DNA of 64,000 bases from Candidatus Zixiibacteriota bacterium (GTDB lineage Bacteria > Zixibacteria > MSB-5A5 > GN15 > FEB-12): assembly GCA_022571985.1 (NCBI GenBank), contig JACZWU010000001.1:91001-155000 (forward strand), given 5' to 3'. This document shows positions 53,525-62,385 of the stretch, piece by piece. The notes under the pieces were generated by a model that saw only the letters and a list, made by a program, of their open reading frames with translations, was not told the DNA's origin and did not search any database. Every line of letters starts with the position of its first letter. Within the stretch, counting starts at the first letter, position 1. The translations under genes were made by a program, and so were the position numbers.

Positions 53525-55609
53525 GTGAAGCAATACACCACTGACAAAATTCGAAATATATGCCTGGCCGGCCAAAGAGGCACCGGCAAGACCAGTCTGG
53601 GCGATGCTATCGCATTTAACGCCGGAATCAATAACCGCATCGGCTCGGTCGACGGAGGCACCTCAATTTTGGATTTCACTGACAGCGAAATTGAAAGAAA
53701 AACTACAATCACTCTCAAACTTCTGGCTGTAGAATGGAACGACTGCAAAATCAATCTGATAGACTGCCCCGGTCATCTGGATTTCACCGGCGAGCTGATG
53801 TCCGGCGCCAGAGTTTCCGACGCGGTCGGCATTTTGATAAATGCTGCTGCCGGAGTCGAAGTAGGTACCAGCTTGCAATGGAAAGCTATTGAGCCGTTTC
53901 ATATTGCCCGCTTTTTTTTCATTAATAAGATGGAATCCGAAGGTGTCAACTGGAAAAGTGCACTTGAATCAATCAAAGAAGCCTTTGGAAAGCAGGCCGT
54001 GGCAGTGCAACTCCCGATAGGTGAAGGCACCAGTTTCAAAGGATTGGTCGACCTGCTGCATATGAAAGCCTACACTTTTGATGACAATGGCAACCGTACT
54101 GAAGTAGATATCCCGGCCGACCTGAAAGCTACCGCCGATAAAGAGCGCGAAAACTTAATTGAAGTTGCTGCAGAGGCTGATGACGCACTTCTGGAAAAAT
54201 TCTTTGAACAGGGCACTCTCGATAATGACGACGTTCAAAAAGGCCTGCTATTGGGAATCGCCCGCATGAAAGTCTTCCCCGTTTTATTCGGTTCGGCCAC
54301 TAAAAATATCGGCGTAAAAGTTTTACTCGATTTCGCTAACGAGTTTCTGCCGTCACCGGCACAGCTGCCGCCAGCCAAAGCTGTCAAAACCGGCTCAGAA
54401 GATGAAATTGAAGTTGCCCCTGATGCATCGGCCAAAGCTTCAGCATTCATTTTCAAAACGTTCTCAGAAGGGCACCTTGGTGAACTGTCATTTTTCCGCG
54501 CCTACTCAGGTACTATTAAATCGGGTCTGGATATGAAAAATCAGCAGAAGAATTCCGGCGAAAGAGCCTCACAGACTTACACCTTTCAGGGAAAAAACAG
54601 AATTGATGTTCAATCTATAGTGGCCGGTGATATCGGCGTTTTGGTGAAACTCAAAAACACGCACACCGGTAATACTCTGGCAGATTCAAGTTTCTCCGTC
54701 ACTTTCCCGGAAGTTGAATTCCCCAACCCGGTCATGGATACTGCCATAAAATCAAAAACAAAAGGTGACGAAGAAAAAATCGCTACCGGACTTCACAAAC
54801 TGCACGAAGAAGACCCCACTTTCAAAATTGTCTCCGACCCGGCCCTGCAGCAGCAGGTCTTGTACGCCCAGGGTTCTACCCATATTGATGTCCTCATGGA
54901 AAAGCTGAAAGCCCGTTATGGCGTCGAAGTTCAGTTAGTGCGCCCCAAAATTCCTTATAGAGAAACCATCCGAAGCAAAACTGAAACACAGTACAAGCAC
55001 AAAAAGCAGTCCGGCGGACGCGGTCAATACGGTGATGTTCATCTTCGCATTGAACCGAACGTCCGCGGCACCGGTTTCGAGTTCTTCAACGAACTCAAAG
55101 GCGGCGTTATACCATCCAAGTATGTTCCGGCTGTGGAAAAAGGCGTGGTCGAATCCATGCAGCATGGCGGACTGGCCGGCTCACAGGTGGTCGATGTAAA
55201 GGTTGCTTTATACTATGGCTCGTTCCACGATGTTGATTCATCCGATTTGGCTTTTAAGATTGCCGGTATGATGGCTTTCAAACAGGGCTTTATGGAATGT
55301 AAACCGGTGCTGCTTGAGCCGATTTATAATCTGACTGTGACTGTCCCCGATGACAACACCGGCGATGTCATGGGTGATTTGTCTTCCCGGCGCGGTAAAA
55401 TTGCCGGTATGGACCCCGACGGCCGAAACCAGATTATCAGAGCCTCGGTGCCGCAGGCTGAATTGTATCAGTACTCGGTGGACCTGCGTTCAATGACACA
55501 GGGTCAGGGAATCTATGCGCTGGAGTTTTCGCATTATGAAGAAGTCCCGCATGACGCCGCCAAAAAAGTAATCGAAATGTCCAAAGCCGAAAAAGAAGCC
55601 GCGGCTTAG
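53525..55609 (+). CDS. Elongation factor G-like GTPase (EF-G paralogue)
   Basis: 694 residues from a GTG with GGAGG upstream. EF-G domain order is intact: G-domain (P-loop LAGQRGTGKTS, switch II IDCPGHLDF at 79-87, G4 FINKMES), domain II, domain III, domain IV (QSGGRGQYGDVHLRIEP) and domain V (YNLTVTVPDDNTGDVMGDLS). The His of the canonical GHVDAGKT P-loop is Arg, switch I is ERKTTIT rather than ERGITI, and G4 has Glu for Asp. These are marks of the EF-G-like group rather than the housekeeping FusA. Possibly used in recycling or stress; not linked here to rpsL/rpsG/tuf, unlike fusA. Confidence 0.9.
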   Translation: MKQYTTDKIRNICLAGQRGTGKTSLGDAIAFNAGINNRIGSVDGGTSILDFTDSEIERKTTITLKLLAVEWNDCKINLIDCPGHLDFTGELMSGARVSDAVGILINAAAGVEVGTSLQWKAIEPFHIARFFFINKMESEGVNWKSALESIKEAFGKQAVAVQLPIGEGTSFKGLVDLLHMKAYTFDDNGNRTEVDIPADLKATADKERENLIEVAAEADDALLEKFFEQGTLDNDDVQKGLLLGIARMKVFPVLFGSATKNIGVKVLLDFANEFLPSPAQLPPAKAVKTGSEDEIEVAPDASAKASAFIFKTFSEGHLGELSFFRAYSGTIKSGLDMKNQQKNSGERASQTYTFQGKNRIDVQSIVAGDIGVLVKLKNTHTGNTLADSSFSVTFPEVEFPNPVMDTAIKSKTKGDEEKIATGLHKLHEEDPTFKIVSDPALQQQVLYAQGSTHIDVLMEKLKARYGVEVQLVRPKIPYRETIRSKTETQYKHKKQSGGRGQYGDVHLRIEPNVRGTGFEFFNELKGGVIPSKYVPAVEKGVVESMQHGGLAGSQVVDVKVALYYGSFHDVDSSDLAFKIAGMMAFKQGFMECKPVLLEPIYNLTVTVPDDNTGDVMGDLSSRRGKIAGMDPDGRNQIIRASVPQAELYQYSVDLRSMTQGQGIYALEFSHYEEVPHDAAKKVIEMSKAEKEAAA

Positions 55610-55857
55610 AGTTCTATACACCGCTTCTTCAAAAGTCATCCTGAGCCTGCACTTGTCCTGAGCGAAGCCGAAGGGTCGAAGGGTGACACAAGAACCCGCT
55701 TAAGAGGGGAACCACCCCGTTTGGCCCGAGCAGGTAAATGGACCACGGTCCCTTGACGCTCCGCACAAATGGGTTCGTTTTGTTATATTTAACATCTTTT
55801 TTAAATTTTCTTCGTGGTCATAATAATAATTACTGTACATAGCTGCTCTGAAGAGCA
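55610..55857. other. Intergenic region with dispersed repeat
   Basis: Contains the repeat at 55635-55687 and a GGGGAACCACCCC hairpin near 55706-55720; otherwise nothing recognised. Confidence 0.5.
55635..55687 (+). repeat. Dispersed intergenic repeat, copy 2
   Basis: Starts GTCATCCTGAGCCTGC and ends CGAAGGGTGAC, so the ends are imperfect inverted repeats; an internal GAAGCCGAAGGGTCGAAGGG echoes itself. Same family as 44250-44307. Such palindromic units are widespread in bacterial intergenic DNA. Confidence 0.7.
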
Positions 55858-56045
55858 TTGTATATCAGATTAGTAGCGAATATGTGCTGGAACCCGCCCA
55901 TTGGTTTCACTTCGGGATGGTCATGCAGTCAGGGTCTGACATTGAGTCTAGTGGCAGAGTCGACCGGATCCCACTGCAAGCGACGGCGTCCCGAGCGTAC
56001 GAAGTCCCGTGGGAGTCGAGGGGTAGGCAACCGGCCGACTATGAG
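55858..56045. other. GC-rich structured island, non-coding RNA or mobile-intron remnant candidate
   Basis: About 190 bp, clearly more GC-rich than both flanks. A nested fold is visible: AGTCG-a-CCGG (55958-55967) pairs with CCGG-c-CGACT (56031-56040). Inside it TCCCAC (55969-55974) pairs with GTGGGA (56009-56014), enclosing further short GAC/GTC pairings. The ORFs here (55858-56064, 55884-56123) have no ribosome binding site and a composition dictated by the GC-rich DNA. The right edge coincides with the stop codon of the membrane protein at 56039. Orientation and identity are unknown. Confidence 0.4.
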
Positions 56046-57091
56046 TTACAAATATTGTTCTTAAAGTATTTATTGAAATCGTTCTCTACGCTTTGGTCAA
56101 GTTCATGTACTTTCTTCAAATAAAAGACCAATCGACCTGTGACAATTAGAAAAGTAACATAGAGGAATAATACGTACTTCAATACAAGTGCTATTGTTAG
56201 CATAGTTATTTCCAATCCATAACTAGAGATAAAGCCAGCGTATGCTGATTGAATTGCTGCATAAAAGAAAAGAAGTGCTATTATCCAAAGTGGTGGATTG
56301 ATAAACTTGCTTTCAAGCCGACCTACCAACATCGCTAGAAAAGTACCCGCAGCAAAACCACTAATCCAACCAAATACTTCTCTGCTATAAGCTGGACCCC
56401 CATCAAAAACAAAAAGACCAAAAACTATCTCAAAAACAAGTAAAATAATCAGGACTAAAGACCAGTTAATTACTGGTATTAAAGGTTTAGCAAGATCATT
56501 GTCAAGAAAGGAATCCTCTGAGAGAATCCAGAAACATGAAATGAATACTCCAGTCTGAATATTGTTTAGGAAATTATAAGGGGCTTCAAGATACCACAAG
56601 TGTTTAGTTTCATTAGAACAACTTTCAGTCGCAGATTGCGTTAAAGACAAAGCATCTATCATCGAAAATACTTCCATAAAAGCAAAAGCAAAATACATCA
56701 AGAACCAGGTAGCCCATAAGATATGCCACCATGTAAAAAACTGCCTAAATGCCACTTCTTCTCTTTCACCTGTATCCCAATTCCTTGAAGGACTCCTAGG
56801 CATCATGTAGAGGAGAAAAGCCACAAGAGCAAAATGAGTTACTAAGAAAAATGCTCCCGGCACATGTCCAAATTTAGGTAAATTTGCTGCCAGCTCCATT
56901 TTCTCTATAAGGAAATCTATTTGGAAAAGACTTGGTAAGAAATTCGCAATCACATTCAGAATTTGAAATGCTGCAACGAATGGAATTACAAATAGATACC
57001 GTTTACCGCCTGTAGCCCCCTTTTGTTTTAGCCATTTCGGAAAACTTGGGGGTTCTATAACTTCCACTGATTTCCCTTTTTTCTGATTCAA
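56039..57091 (-). CDS. Polytopic membrane protein of unknown function
   Basis: About 350 residues. I start at a TTG at 57091 because GGAGGA stands 8 nt upstream; the frame also extends to 57145 without support. Eight or nine hydrophobic spans can be traced (for example LFVIPFVAAFQILNVIANF, WSLVLIILLVFEIVFGLFVF, FGWISGFAAGTFLAMLVG, YVLFLYVTFLIVTGRLVFYL). No signature of a known transporter or enzyme family. Codon use is more AT-rich than neighbours, perhaps hinting at transfer. The C-terminal tail runs into the GC-rich island. Confidence 0.65.
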   Translation of the reverse strand: MNQKKGKSVEVIEPPSFPKWLKQKGATGGKRYLFVIPFVAAFQILNVIANFLPSLFQIDFLIEKMELAANLPKFGHVPGAFFLVTHFALVAFLLYMMPRSPSRNWDTGEREEVAFRQFFTWWHILWATWFLMYFAFAFMEVFSMIDALSLTQSATESCSNETKHLWYLEAPYNFLNNIQTGVFISCFWILSEDSFLDNDLAKPLIPVINWSLVLIILLVFEIVFGLFVFDGGPAYSREVFGWISGFAAGTFLAMLVGRLESKFINPPLWIIALLFFYAAIQSAYAGFISSYGLEITMLTIALVLKYVLFLYVTFLIVTGRLVFYLKKVHELDQSVENDFNKYFKNNICNS

Positions 57092-57267
57092 AATAGAGTC
57101 CTCCGATAAATTATTTAATAAAAAAACTTCCCTAAAAATCCCCAATCATAAGGATAGATAAATACTCTATAGAAAGTCAATCGAAAACTGTCAATAATGT
57201 TGATTATCGTGCTAACTCTGCCTACTGATAATAAGAAACGAATTGAGCTCCCAAAATTCAATTGCGA

Positions 57268-57313
57268 CTGGATTCCCGCATGCGCGGGAATGACGTAACT
57301 TAAAAGTTACGTT
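57268..57313 (+). repeat. Palindromic intergenic repeats (two adjacent hairpins)
   Basis: TTCCCGC-atgc-GCGGGAA (57273-57290) followed directly by ACGTAACTT-aa-AAGTTACGT (57293-57312), both perfect. The first is the very common GGATTCCCGC...GCGGGAATGAC type of dispersed bacterial hairpin. They could also serve as a bidirectional stop between the two minus-strand genes, but no T-run follows. Confidence 0.7.
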
Positions 57314-57343
57314 AAGAAACAATTCTTCCTATCACATTCCCCC

Positions 57344-58051
57344 CTACCACATCTCTGCCATTACAAACTCGGCAGTCTCTGATGCGGTAATAGCCAGCGA
57401 GGCTTCGTCTTTGATGCGGGCCTGGTCGCCGGGGGATAACTCTGTATCGTTAACTTGCAATTTCCCAGATTCGACATAGATGAAATATTTCTTTTTGATG
57501 TCAGAGTCAAAGTCAAAGTTATGCTCCAGCTGCCGGCCCGGTTCAAGATTTCCCAAAAACAAGGTTGCATCTGAATTAATATTCAGGGCGCCATCAACTG
57601 CTCCGCCTGAAGCTACGGCTAACAATCTATTGGCTCTGTCGACTTTCGAATAATCTTTTTGCTGATATGACGGTTTTAATTCTTTCTTGTTAGGCATAAA
57701 CCAAATTTGATACAGATGCAAATCTTCGTCTTCCCGATTATACTCAGAATGCGATATCCCCGTGCCGGCCGACATCACCTGCACTTCGCCGGCTTTGATA
57801 CGTTCCCTGGTACCGATACTGTCTTCGTGGGTGATAGCGCCGGACAGGATAATCGAAACTATCTCCATCTCTTTGTGGCGGTGCATGTTAAAACCTTTAG
57901 CGGCCGATACTATGTCATCGTTAAAAACCCGTAAAGAGCCAAACTGTTTATTTTCAGGGTCAAAGTAATTATCAAAAGAAAACAGCCAGTATGTTTTCAA
58001 CCAGCCGAAGTCTTGAAAGTGGCGATCTGATGCCGGAATCCTTTTAATCAT
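57344..58051 (-). CDS. Pirin family protein (bicupin)
   Basis: 235 residues, cytoplasmic. Cupin metal motif HRHKEMEIVSIILSGAITHE and RERIKAGEVQVMSAGTGISH are typical of pirins, some of which act as quercetin 2,3-dioxygenases. The C-terminal half (LFLGNLEPGRQLEHNF, YFIYVESGKLQVND) is the second, metal-free cupin. GAGGG precedes the ATG. Monocistronic by context. Confidence 0.88.
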   Translation of the reverse strand: MIKRIPASDRHFQDFGWLKTYWLFSFDNYFDPENKQFGSLRVFNDDIVSAAKGFNMHRHKEMEIVSIILSGAITHEDSIGTRERIKAGEVQVMSAGTGISHSEYNREDEDLHLYQIWFMPNKKELKPSYQQKDYSKVDRANRLLAVASGGAVDGALNINSDATLFLGNLEPGRQLEHNFDFDSDIKKKYFIYVESGKLQVNDTELSPGDQARIKDEASLAITASETAEFVMAEMW

Positions 58052-58257
58052 TATTCCCTCTTAAACCCCTAAACATAATAATTACAGAGAGACTTCTGGA
58101 AGTCTCTGGTTATTCCCGTCAGGTTTCACTTCTAAGATAACCGACGCAGAAAAGCCTACAAAGATTAATATCACATTTTAGCAGCAATAGTAAAATAACT
58201 ATTGACGATTGCACGTTTGAGCAGTATTTAGTGTCCGACTTTCTAATAAGGAAACAA

Positions 58258-58878
58258 ATGACTTTAAAAAAGCCGCTGACACCAAGACAAAGAACCGTTC
58301 TTGAGTTTATAGAAAAGTTTATGCTCAAGAACGGCAATTCCCCTACCATAAGAGAAATAGGTTCTGATCTGGGCATTTCCTCCACCAACGGAGTCAGGAG
58401 TCACCTCGAAGCCCTGATCAAAAAAGGCTACCTGAACAAGACCGGTTTAATTTCACGAGGACTTTCTCTGGTAAAAAAATTAAGCGTCGGAGTCGCCAGA
58501 ATCCCCCTGGTTGGCTCTGTTCCGGCCGGATACCCGATTGATGCGCCCGAAAATGTTGATGGTGATATTGCTGTCGATGAATCATTTCTGCCAAGCGGTG
58601 AAAGTTTTACTTTAACTGTTATGGGTGATTCTATGAAAGATGCCGGCATTCACAATGGCGATTTGGTCATTGTCAAAAAGCAATCAGAGGCTAACAAAGG
58701 CGATATTGTCGTGGCCATAGTCGACGGCGAAGCAACCATCAAGCGCTACATGCCTGGAAATGGGTTGATTATACTTCAACCGGAAAATAACGAATTTGAG
58801 CCGATATCAGTTACACCGGAATCCGGGGAATTTCGAATCGCCGGTCGCGTGGTCGGCTTGATGCGAAGATTTGCTTAA
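58258..58878 (+). CDS. lexA: LexA repressor (SOS regulator)
   Basis: 206 residues from the ATG at 58258 (AAGGAAA upstream; the frame back to a GTG at 58231 is less likely). N-terminal winged helix (LTPRQRTVLEFIEKF, TIREIGSDLGISSTNGVRSH), self-cleavage bond Ala90-Gly91 in VGSVPAGYP, serine nucleophile Ser125 in TVMGDSMKDAG and Lys162 in GEATIKRYM. It represses DNA-damage genes and is cleaved with RecA help. I could not identify its operator in the short upstream region. A strong terminator follows. Confidence 0.95.
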   Translation: MTLKKPLTPRQRTVLEFIEKFMLKNGNSPTIREIGSDLGISSTNGVRSHLEALIKKGYLNKTGLISRGLSLVKKLSVGVARIPLVGSVPAGYPIDAPENVDGDIAVDESFLPSGESFTLTVMGDSMKDAGIHNGDLVIVKKQSEANKGDIVVAIVDGEATIKRYMPGNGLIILQPENNEFEPISVTPESGEFRIAGRVVGLMRRFA

Positions 58879-58879
58879 A

Positions 58880-58909
58880 AAAAACCCGCTGGGAAAAGCG
58901 GGCTTTTTA
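58880..58909 (+). terminator. Rho-independent terminator of lexA
   Basis: AAAAAACCCGCT-gggaaa-AGCGGGCTTTTTAT, stem of 6 GC-rich pairs with an A-run before and a T-run after, so it can work for the convergent YceI gene as well. Confidence 0.85.
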
Positions 58910-58926
58910 TATCTATAAAATCAGTT

Positions 58927-59541
58927 CTAACCTTTTTCTGTTTCAGCCTTTTCCGCTTTCGCTTCGATAAATTCCAGTTCAAGAGACAATTTGACATCGT
59001 TACCGACTATTAATCCGCCGGCATCGAGCGTCTTGCTCCATGAAACACCAAAATCATGCCGGTTGATGGTGGTTTCGGCGCTGAATCCGGCACGGGTATT
59101 GCCCCCTGGACCCTGGACAACTCCGTGAAGTTCACAGTCAAAAGTAACTTCCTTGGTGACACCACGCATAGTCATATCGCCGGTAATCTGAAACTTGCCG
59201 TCTTTGACAGCACTGATTTTTTTCGATTTGAAAGTTATGGTAGGGTTTTCTTCGGCCGCAAAAAAATCAGAGCTTTTGAGATGGTTATCCCTTTTCTCGT
59301 TCTCTGTATCAATCGAGGCAACCTGAATAGTAAATTCGGCGCTGCCGTTTTCAACTGCCTTGCCGTCGAACACCATTTTAGCCTCGAATTCCTTGAACTT
59401 GCCTTTGATTTTTGAGATGGCCAGATGCCGGACGCTGAATTCAATCGCTGAGTGAACCGGGTCAAGGTTCCAGTCGGCTGCCTGAGTAGACATTCCAAAC
59501 ATGAAAGCCACCGCCAAAATAGATACTGTGAGTTTGCGCAT
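58927..59541 (-). CDS. YceI family periplasmic lipid-binding protein
   Basis: 204 residues from the ATG at 59541 (AAGGAGC upstream; the frame reaching 59637 is unsupported). Signal peptide LTVSILAVAFMFGMSTQAA, then a YceI lipocalin-like barrel: WNLDPVHSAIEFSVRHLAIS, FAAEENPTITFKSKKI, MTMRGVTKEVTFDCELHG, FSAETTINRHDFGVSWSKTL. The family binds polyisoprenoids. Short acidic tail of Lys/Glu/Ala. Convergent with lexA. Confidence 0.92.
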   Translation of the reverse strand: MRKLTVSILAVAFMFGMSTQAADWNLDPVHSAIEFSVRHLAISKIKGKFKEFEAKMVFDGKAVENGSAEFTIQVASIDTENEKRDNHLKSSDFFAAEENPTITFKSKKISAVKDGKFQITGDMTMRGVTKEVTFDCELHGVVQGPGGNTRAGFSAETTINRHDFGVSWSKTLDAGGLIVGNDVKLSLELEFIEAKAEKAETEKG

Positions 59542-59730
59542 AAGATGTGCTCCTTTTTTAGATATATTATGCTTGTAGATTTTTTCTGTTCTTATAAGAA
59601 CTGAATATACCTGTTCCTTAGCTGTTACAAAAGACATTTTATACTCCTTTTTGAATCTCTAACAGTTTCATATGATGAGTCGTCTAGAACGGCCAAACGT
59701 TACAAACCCTTCTAAACTTAAAGTAACGCT

Positions 59731-60405
59731 TTAAATTGCTGCTCCCCGCTGCCTGACAGCCTCAAACAGACAGACGCCGGCAGCAACAGAAACATTAAGG
59801 CATTCGACCGAACCAACCATCGGAATCCTGGCCAAAAAATCACACTTTTGGGCGGTCAATCGCCTGAGCCCCTGTCCTTCGGCTCCCATGACAATAGCGA
59901 TTGGTCCGGTTAAGTCTATTTCATGAATTGTCTGCTCAGCTTTATCAGAAGTTCCCACAAACCAGAGACTAGTCTCTTTCTTTAAGTTTTCCATTGTCCT
60001 GGCCAGGTTGGTTACTCTGACAAACGGCACGTGCTCGGCCCCGCCGCTGGCAATGCGACGGACTGTATCGGTCAGCCCCACCGCTCTGTCCTTGGGGGCA
60101 ATGACAGCATCAACTCCGGCAGCGTCGGCGGAGCGTAGACAGGCACCTAAATTATGGGGGTCCTGCACACAATCGAGAATCAGAATAAACGGCGGGTGGT
60201 TGAGCTTGGCGAGTATTTCAAACAGATCGTTTTCAGTCTTTTCGCTTAAAGAAGTTGAGAGGTCGGTGTGTTTACTTTCTCGATTCATTTGGAGGAATGT
60301 AGGGGAAGACAGGGGCAGAATCAATTGTAGATATGGCTTCGTTTTGTCATATTTTGCTTTTCGACTAATAGAATTTGTAGTGAATTTGTTTTTGGCATGT
60401 TTCAT
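59731..60405 (-). CDS. SpoU/TrmH-family rRNA 2'-O-methyltransferase (RlmB-like)
   Basis: 224 residues. SPOUT motifs are all present: motif 1 [16 protein letters not shown], motif 2 [17 protein letters not shown], motif 3 [20 protein letters not shown]. They match RlmB, which methylates G2251 of 23S rRNA. The usual L30e-like substrate-recognition domain at the N-terminus is absent; instead there are about 65 poorly ordered residues. The start is uncertain (60405, or an ATG at 60288), and neither has a clear ribosome binding site. Confidence 0.85.
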   Translation of the reverse strand: MKHAKNKFTTNSISRKAKYDKTKPYLQLILPLSSPTFLQMNRESKHTDLSTSLSEKTENDLFEILAKLNHPPFILILDCVQDPHNLGACLRSADAAGVDAVIAPKDRAVGLTDTVRRIASGGAEHVPFVRVTNLARTMENLKKETSLWFVGTSDKAEQTIHEIDLTGPIAIVMGAEGQGLRRLTAQKCDFLARIPMVGSVECLNVSVAAGVCLFEAVRQRGAAI

Positions 60406-60604
60406 AGTAATAAGCAGTTGGAAACGCTTTTTGCAGGGAATATTTGGGAAATCTGACTAAAGCTTACGCAAATATTGATTTAGAGGCGCCAAAAGCTGGA
60501 CAAAATGTCTCTTTTAGCTTACATTTAGTCTGCCGTGGACTGGTACTGATCGTACGGCTGTACATATCTGAAATAATAATTTGATCAACTAAGGGAGTGT
60601 AAGA

Positions 60605-61768
60605 ATGAAACTCTATAAAAATTCTCTGATAGGAAAATCTCTGTATATCGTATTTTCTGCAATGTTGGTATTGAGCATTAACGCACCGGCCTTTGCTGAA
60701 GCCATTCAAGAAGTTGATGCTGACAATGTAGTCAAAAATAGCGCTGAACAATTACAGAAATTTCAAACTCAAAAAGAAGTACACCGTCAGGAACTTGCGA
60801 CCAGTATTACTGCTATCCATAACGAATTGACAGATATTCTTGAATGCTATCGGCAAATTACCGAAGACCTTGGCATTGATACCGTAGCTGGAATTGGGCA
60901 GTCCCTTGATCTTGCCATAAATGCTCTTAGTTTTTTTGACAATAAATTCGGCATAATTGAAGCCATTTTTGGTGGATTTGATTTTGAAGTTGGAGACGAT
61001 ACAGTAACCATCGGAGGAATTCCGGTAATTAAAGATATTATCAAAAATATAGAAGGTCAAATAACTGCCTGGGGATCGGTCGCATGTGAAGTCAGCATTG
61101 CGATAACTAATACTTGCGAACAAAGAAACCCGGTTGATAGCTTTCCCAACGCACAATATGGTTGCTGGAGGGAATGCAGGATGCCATATGTGCTTACCAG
61201 AGTATGGGTAAATTTGGTAGCTCTGGGGAGATTAGTGGAAAACACCGTTGATAAAGGCGCCAAGCAGACAATTGTTGCAGTAGGTGGCGGCAACGTATCG
61301 CTAATAACAGCGCCAATAAGTGTCGTTGTAGCATTTGCGCGATTAGTTGCAGATAATATTCAGTCCTGTGATGACAATATCCAGGGTTCAGAGATTGCAG
61401 CGTCATATCTTCGATTGGCGGCTTTGAGAGGAGATCATATTTACTCTGACAGCGTTTTTAACGAATATATGATTTTTGATCTTCGCACCAGAATCGAAAT
61501 CAATCTGGGCGGGCATGGCAACCACCCTCATCCGATTGCAGTTTTTCAGTTACCGGCAATCCATGGCGGTTATCTTGAGTTAGCTGGTGCCATTACCAAA
61601 GAAACAATCCTGACAATGATTCTAGCCGGAGAAAGCGTAGGCAACGCCGATAATTTTTACCAAAAAGCTGAAGTGGAATACATGGCCGGCCATTACAAAG
61701 TTGCTTATGCAAATTATGGCCATGCCTACCGAGCCGCCACAAGACCAACGGGTGAAAGCGGACACTAG
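60605..61768 (+). CDS. Secreted protein of unknown function
   Basis: 387 residues; AGGGAG precedes the ATG. Signal peptide YIVFSAMLVLSINAPAFA, then a helical, Gln/Lys-rich segment (about 35-80), a central region with four or five Cys (ILECYRQ, SVACEVSIAITNTCEQRNP, YGCWRECRMPY) and a helical C-terminus ending in a TPR-like pair of helices (AEVEYMAGHYKVAYANYGHA). No family recognised. The next gene begins 2 bp after its stop, so they form an operon. Confidence 0.65.
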   Translation: MKLYKNSLIGKSLYIVFSAMLVLSINAPAFAEAIQEVDADNVVKNSAEQLQKFQTQKEVHRQELATSITAIHNELTDILECYRQITEDLGIDTVAGIGQSLDLAINALSFFDNKFGIIEAIFGGFDFEVGDDTVTIGGIPVIKDIIKNIEGQITAWGSVACEVSIAITNTCEQRNPVDSFPNAQYGCWRECRMPYVLTRVWVNLVALGRLVENTVDKGAKQTIVAVGGGNVSLITAPISVVVAFARLVADNIQSCDDNIQGSEIAASYLRLAALRGDHIYSDSVFNEYMIFDLRTRIEINLGGHGNHPHPIAVFQLPAIHGGYLELAGAITKETILTMILAGESVGNADNFYQKAEVEYMAGHYKVAYANYGHAYRAATRPTGESGH

Positions 61769-61770
61769 GA

Positions 61771-62238
61771 ATGAAAGATTATTGTATGAGATATATTTCA
61801 ATCGTTTTTCTGGTTTGTCTGCTTCTAGCTGTTATTAGCACAGCCAAAGAAGCCCCGACTGTAACTGCTGTAGATGTATCGAAAACCGCGTCAGTCGAAT
61901 TACAGTATGAACTATGCGGAAGTTGTGATGAGAATTTCGATAAATCGTTATGTGATTTCTCCGGCGATATCTGCACCGAATTATTGGCTCCATTAGAATT
62001 AAATTACACTTATCTGGGCTGCTTAAATGATCGTAGAGACGGTCAATCGGCAGAACCAACCATTCAGGACTTGACCATACTTGCGGATTATCTGTTCCGC
62101 GACAGCAAGCAATTGACTTGTGAAGACTTGGTTTTTTTATCTAACAGTCAGATTTTAGACGGCGTAAGCATTACTACACTTACAGAAGTGATTTCGGAGT
62201 TGTTTGAGAAAGTGGAAGCAACTACCGCTACAAAATAG
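61771..62238 (+). CDS. Secreted small Cys-containing protein with a diverged dockerin-like end
   Basis: 155 residues. N-terminal signal segment ISIVFLVCLLLAVISTA. Cys residues at ELCGSCDEN and FSGDICTE. The C-terminal part YLGCLNDRRDGQSAEPTIQD followed by LTILADYLFRDSKQLTCEDL keeps the spacing and hydrophobic pattern of the dockerin repeats elsewhere in the window (D-L-T-x-L-x-D-x-x-F-R) but has lost most calcium-loop residues; the second half is more degenerate still. Cotranscribed with the upstream secreted protein. Confidence 0.6.
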   Translation: MKDYCMRYISIVFLVCLLLAVISTAKEAPTVTAVDVSKTASVELQYELCGSCDENFDKSLCDFSGDICTELLAPLELNYTYLGCLNDRRDGQSAEPTIQDLTILADYLFRDSKQLTCEDLVFLSNSQILDGVSITTLTEVISELFEKVEATTATK

Positions 62239-62250
62239 CACTTTCTCTTT

Positions 62251-62385
62251 CTGCCTTCCCAGCGGAGGCTGGGATCCATCTTCTGTTGCCTCCCCAGTGA
62301 AGACTGGGGTCCATCTTCTCTTGCCTTCCCAGCGGAGGCTGGGATCCATCTTCTCTTGCCTCCCCAGTGAAGACTGGGGTCCATC
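62251..62385 (+). repeat. Two tandem 70-bp units, each with two hairpins
   Basis: Hairpin A (CCCAGC-ggag-GCTGGG) at 62258 and 62328, hairpin B (CCCCAGT-gaag-ACTGGGG) at 62292 and 62362; each is followed by the constant (G/T)CCATCTT. The array runs up to the stop codon of the GIY-YIG gene. Related single copies in opposite orientation lie at 62703 and 63881. Confidence 0.85.

Noticed and set aside
55957..55972. Adjacent GTCGAC and GGATCC restriction sites suggesting cloning-vector contamination
   Set aside because: The surrounding bases do not match a polylinker, and the sites are part of a nested inverted repeat.
55858..56123. Overlapping plus-strand ORFs of 68 and 79 codons in the GC-rich island
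   Set aside because: No ribosome binding site, two frames open at once, and composition dictated by the GC-rich DNA; a structured RNA fits better.
57265..57313. Hairpins as a strong terminator
   Set aside because: No T-run follows on either strand; dispersed palindromic repeat is more likely.
62251..62385. Regular alternating repeats that could be taken for a CRISPR array
   Set aside because: The units are hairpins with similar short flanks, there are no variable spacers of constant length and no cas genes.
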